From JBBATK01 sp044228685 (GTDB lineage Bacteria > Bacteroidota > Ignavibacteria > Kapaibacteriales > NICIL-2), in NCBI GenBank assembly GCA_044228685.1, contig JBGAUL010000002.1:124001-188000 (forward strand): a stretch of 64,000 nucleotides of DNA, given 5' to 3'. Positions 61,083-64,000 of this stretch are shown in pieces. The notes beneath the pieces are model-generated. The model saw only the letters and a list, made by a program, of their open reading frames with translations, was not told the origin of the DNA and searched no databases. Made by a program: the position numbers and the translations under genes. Each line of letters opens with the position of its first letter. Positions within the stretch are counted from its first letter, which is position 1.

Positions 61083-62306
61083 ATGAAAGCGCGTCCCCCG
61101 CAGTCGTGGCAACTCAGTTTCCTGCTGATCAGTGCTCTTCAGTATTACTGCGTTGCACAAAGTGAATCATCCGATCCGTCTCCGTCTTTTCACCCCCAAG
61201 TCATCCTTAGCAGCTCCTACCAGCGAAGTAGCAGTCCAAGCGTCCACGTCCAATCGCAAAACAACTTCATCGGCAATGCCACCCTTGGTGCCAGCTATAA
61301 CCTGAGCTCTCAATTCGACCTGTCGGCATCTGCCCTGTGGATGTACGGTAGAGTTATTGGCATGGGCTCCTTTGTAGCTTCAATGCCGAATGGACTCTTT
61401 AGCTGGTCCAATGTCAAGCCCTTTCTGGGAACAGTTGCGCTGAGTTATCACTGCATCTGCAGCGACGATAGCTCAGAGCAGATCAGTTGCAGCGTCGGTA
61501 AAATCTCAGCTTTGGCCGCCTTTGATCTCAATCCCTACGCCAATGATCCAACAACACAGTTCATGAATCTGGTTGTGCTGAACAACGGCGCTCACGAACT
61601 CTGCGCTGAAGCACGAGGTGGAACAACCTTTGGTGCTACAGCACGCTTCACAAGCGGTAGCACGATGGTTTCCGTGCTCTTTGGTGCCATGCCTACCGAA
61701 GCCGGTGGTATTGAGTTGAACACTGATATCGCTACCTCGCACTCCGTTTGTGCGCAAGTCTCGACCGCTCTTAGTGAAAGCGCGCACATCAGACTTATGG
61801 GCTTTATGAATACAACTACAGCGCTGAGCTTCAGTCAAAATCAGGCAATTCAAGTTCAATCCTCAGATCCCATTTCGAACAAGTTCGGTTTGTGTCTTGA
61901 TGCAGACCAAAAACTCAATGCGCGATGGGCTCTGTTCGAGAGACTGAGCTGGAACGACGGTCAAAGTGAATCCATGTCGCTCACCGAAACCAACAGATCC
62001 TACTGCGTTGGCGCACACCTTGAACGCGGATTGTTGGATATGGAAGGTCAAGATTGCGGTGCAGCCTTTGTTCTCAGCCAGCTTTCCGACGAACATGCAG
62101 CCTTCCACCGACTTGGCGGCGAGAGCTTTGTTCTCAGCGACATATCCAAATACGGTGCTGAAGTACTCATGGAAGCTTATTACCGATTTGCCTTAGCGCA
62201 ACACTTGCAGTTGACTTTTGACGCGCAGTATGTGGTGAATCCCGGCTTTGAAAGAGGTAATCGTCCGCTGCGACCCCTGGCAAGCCGCTTGAGCTTCATC
62301 CTCTAG
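61083..62306 (+). CDS. OprB-family (carbohydrate-selective) porin-like protein
   Basis: A 407-residue outer-membrane protein with a signal peptide ending YCVAQ. Features of OprB porins are DLNPYANDPTTQFMNLVVLN (~140-160), the run of beta-strands through the body, and a closing strand near HLQLTFDAQYVVNPGFERGN (~375-395). Length is close to that of OprB. It likely forms a channel for sugars or other small solutes. It stands alone between a methyltransferase and a chemoreceptor gene. Confidence 0.65.
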   Translation: MKARPPQSWQLSFLLISALQYYCVAQSESSDPSPSFHPQVILSSSYQRSSSPSVHVQSQNNFIGNATLGASYNLSSQFDLSASALWMYGRVIGMGSFVASMPNGLFSWSNVKPFLGTVALSYHCICSDDSSEQISCSVGKISALAAFDLNPYANDPTTQFMNLVVLNNGAHELCAEARGGTTFGATARFTSGSTMVSVLFGAMPTEAGGIELNTDIATSHSVCAQVSTALSESAHIRLMGFMNTTTALSFSQNQAIQVQSSDPISNKFGLCLDADQKLNARWALFERLSWNDGQSESMSLTETNRSYCVGAHLERGLLDMEGQDCGAAFVLSQLSDEHAAFHRLGGESFVLSDISKYGAEVLMEAYYRFALAQHLQLTFDAQYVVNPGFERGNRPLRPLASRLSFIL

Positions 62307-62484
62307 TTCAAAACCGTGTAAATCTTCTCATAAACGCAAAAAGGATTACAATGCTGACAACACTGTCCGATATTTCTAAGCACTATGCGATTCAGTTTTA
62401 ACACAGGCATTTGCGGATTCGAAAAGAGATCATCAGTGGCTTCTTCATTCGATTAAAGAGTCCGTCAACTTCACATTCACCATC

Positions 62485-64000
62485 ATGAACTTCCTTCGAA
62501 AAATAACCGTGAAGCAAAAGCTTCAACTTATCGTCGCAATGGCGTCAGCAGGATTGGCAACAGTGCTCTACATCGCTATTACAGATATCGCAACAATGTC
62601 TGAGGAGACGAGTCGCACTTATTCCCTCCTTCAACTCTCAGCTGCACAGTCACATGCAGACATGTTGCACGATGCGCTGTGGGGTCGATTCTATCAGGCA
62701 CTCAACTCCAAAGGACTAAGCGAAGCAGATCAACAGAAGTTCATGGAAGAAGTGCGCGAGCATGCTGACGATTTCAAGAAATCCGTCGAGACCGTTCGTA
62801 CTAACGCTACTGCACCGGAACTGCAAGCCTTGGTTGCTTCGCTTAAAGAACCACTAGATAGCTACCTAAGCACTTGCTTAGAAAGTACTCGTATTGCTCT
62901 CAAGGATAATGCGCTTGGTGAGACACTCGCAGCTGATATCGATTCGCGATATACCGCTTTAGAAGGACCAATGGAACGTGTGTCGAACAAAATCGATAAC
63001 TATAGCGCCAATATCAAAGTAGAAGCGTCTGAAATCGCCGTACAAACACGTAACGTGCTTTTGATACTGAGTCTTGTAATCATGGGAATCATCATTGGAT
63101 CCTCGTATGCAGTTGGACTCACAATTATTTCATCAGTAACACGACTCCGCGGAGCGGCTACTGCAGTCACTCAAGGTGAGTTCTCCGCACGTGTTGAAGT
63201 GGTAGGCAGCGACGATCTCGCGAAACTCTCAATTGACTTCAATTCGATGGTTGAGTCCTTGCAATCAGCCATGAAGGAAGCACAAGTCGAGCGCGAGCAC
63301 GCAACAGAACTCATGAAGCACTCGGAACAACTGACACAAAAGGCTGAAGAATACAGTCAGTATCTCGATAGTTCCGTGAACACCATGATTGAAGCTATGC
63401 AACGTCTTGGTGCTGGCGATCTCACAACTACTCTGCCTACTGAGGGTGACGACGCAATCACAAACCTCTACCGCGGCTTCAACACCACCGTCTCAACATT
63501 GAATGGTATCGTTGAAAATGTTCGCTCTGCAATCGAAGCGACAGCCAGCGCATCGAGTCAGATTAGTTCGTCGACCGAGCAAATGGCTGCAGGTGCAACG
63601 GAGCAATCATCGCAAACAAATGATGCTGTCTGCGCGGTTGAAGAAATGACTAAGATCATCATGGAGAATTCCATGAACGCTCGTCAGACAGCCTCAGCCA
63701 CAGAACAAGCGAAAGTCTCGGCAGAAACCGGTGGCACTGTCATCCAACAAACTGTGAGCGGTATGGAGCGCATTGCGCACGTTGTGCGTGAATCTGCTAC
63801 CACCGTCAAAGCACTTGGCGAATCGAGTGCTCACATTGGTGAGATCATTACTGTCATCAACGACATCGCCGACCAAACCAATCTCTTGGCTTTGAATGCT
63901 GCTATCGAGGCTGCACGCGCCGGTGAGCAAGGACGCGGCTTCGCGGTCGTTGCCGATGAAGTGCGCAAGCTCGCCGAACGCACCACCAACGCCACCAAAG
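62485..64000 (+). CDS. Methyl-accepting chemotaxis protein (3' truncated by window edge)
   Basis: The frame is open from ATG at 62485 to the window end: 505 residues with no stop. A first membrane helix (~13-34) is followed by a periplasmic four-helix-bundle sensor (~35-185), a second membrane helix (~190-215), a HAMP domain (~215-265), a coil with a second HAMP-like unit (~290-345, GAGDLTTTLPTEGDDAITNL), and the signalling domain. The highly conserved hairpin tip IADQTNLLALNAAIEAARAG (~461-480) with FAVVADEVRKLAERT is intact. The rest of the signalling domain lies beyond the window. Confidence 0.9.
   Translation, partial: MNFLRKITVKQKLQLIVAMASAGLATVLYIAITDIATMSEETSRTYSLLQLSAAQSHADMLHDALWGRFYQALNSKGLSEADQQKFMEEVREHADDFKKSVETVRTNATAPELQALVASLKEPLDSYLSTCLESTRIALKDNALGETLAADIDSRYTALEGPMERVSNKIDNYSANIKVEASEIAVQTRNVLLILSLVIMGIIIGSSYAVGLTIISSVTRLRGAATAVTQGEFSARVEVVGSDDLAKLSIDFNSMVESLQSAMKEAQVEREHATELMKHSEQLTQKAEEYSQYLDSSVNTMIEAMQRLGAGDLTTTLPTEGDDAITNLYRGFNTTVSTLNGIVENVRSAIEATASASSQISSSTEQMAAGATEQSSQTNDAVCAVEEMTKIIMENSMNARQTASATEQAKVSAETGGTVIQQTVSGMERIAHVVRESATTVKALGESSAHIGEIITVINDIADQTNLLALNAAIEAARAGEQGRGFAVVADEVRKLAERTTNATK

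Noticed and set aside
62338..62400. Tiny 16-codon frame before the chemoreceptor gene
   Set aside because: Too short, no clear ribosome binding site, and no sign of conservation.
1..64000. CRISPR array, integrase or transposase, prophage
   Set aside because: No regularly spaced direct repeats with unique spacers, no recombinase motifs and no phage structural genes were seen.

Overview
The window reads as ordinary chromosomal DNA of a Gram-negative bacterium of the Bacteroidota/Chlorobiota side of the FCB group, most like Kapaibacteriota or Ignavibacteria. This placement is inferred from gene content: many secreted proteins end in type IX secretion (T9SS) sorting domains, a PorV/PorQ-like outer-membrane protein is present, the nuo operon encodes an 11-subunit complex I without NuoE/F/G next to korAB, and the ferredoxin is of chlorobial type. 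No CRISPR array, integrase, transposase, rRNA gene or intact tRNA gene was seen.

Layout. 1-7 kb: the end of a T9SS cargo gene coupled to an OmpA-like gene with two peptidoglycan-binding domains, a DUF6434 gene, and two TMTC-like membrane glycosyltransferase/TPR paralogues with near-identical promoters. 7-14 kb: two tandem paralogous lipoproteins, a helical-repeat protein divergent from a DUF1835 gene, a serine hydrolase with a C-terminal helical repeat, and an sdpR-sdpI pair behind a palindromic operator. 14-28 kb: the energy locus. nuoABCDHIJKLMN, an unknown gene and a ferredoxin run leftward; korAB (2-oxoacid:ferredoxin oxidoreductase) runs rightward from the same 219-bp divergent region. 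The simplest reading is that KorAB reduces ferredoxin and the EFG-less complex I oxidises it to pump ions and reduce quinone.

28-48 kb: T9SS cargo proteins, a GNAT, an ABC exporter with a LolA-like protein, a T9SS esterase, a second serine hydrolase, a PorV-like protein coupled to a lipoprotein, YitT, a lyase-like secreted protein, a TPR protein, an alpha/alpha-toroid protein and a SIMPL lipoprotein. 48-50 kb: an ArsR-AHSA1-DoxX-YdeI operon behind an array of inverted half-sites. 50-56 kb: an MFS transporter, DUF6624, a methyltransferase, a YciI-like protein and a T9SS metalloprotease. 56-64 kb: a large adhesin-like surface gene split by one in-frame TAA, a decayed tRNA-like sequence upstream of it, plsC, a methyltransferase, an OprB-like porin and a chemoreceptor gene cut by the window edge.

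The most interesting items are the ferredoxin-linked complex I/KOR locus with its unknown extra gene, the stop-interrupted adhesin, the operator array of the ArsR operon, and the TMTC-like pair with duplicated promoters.
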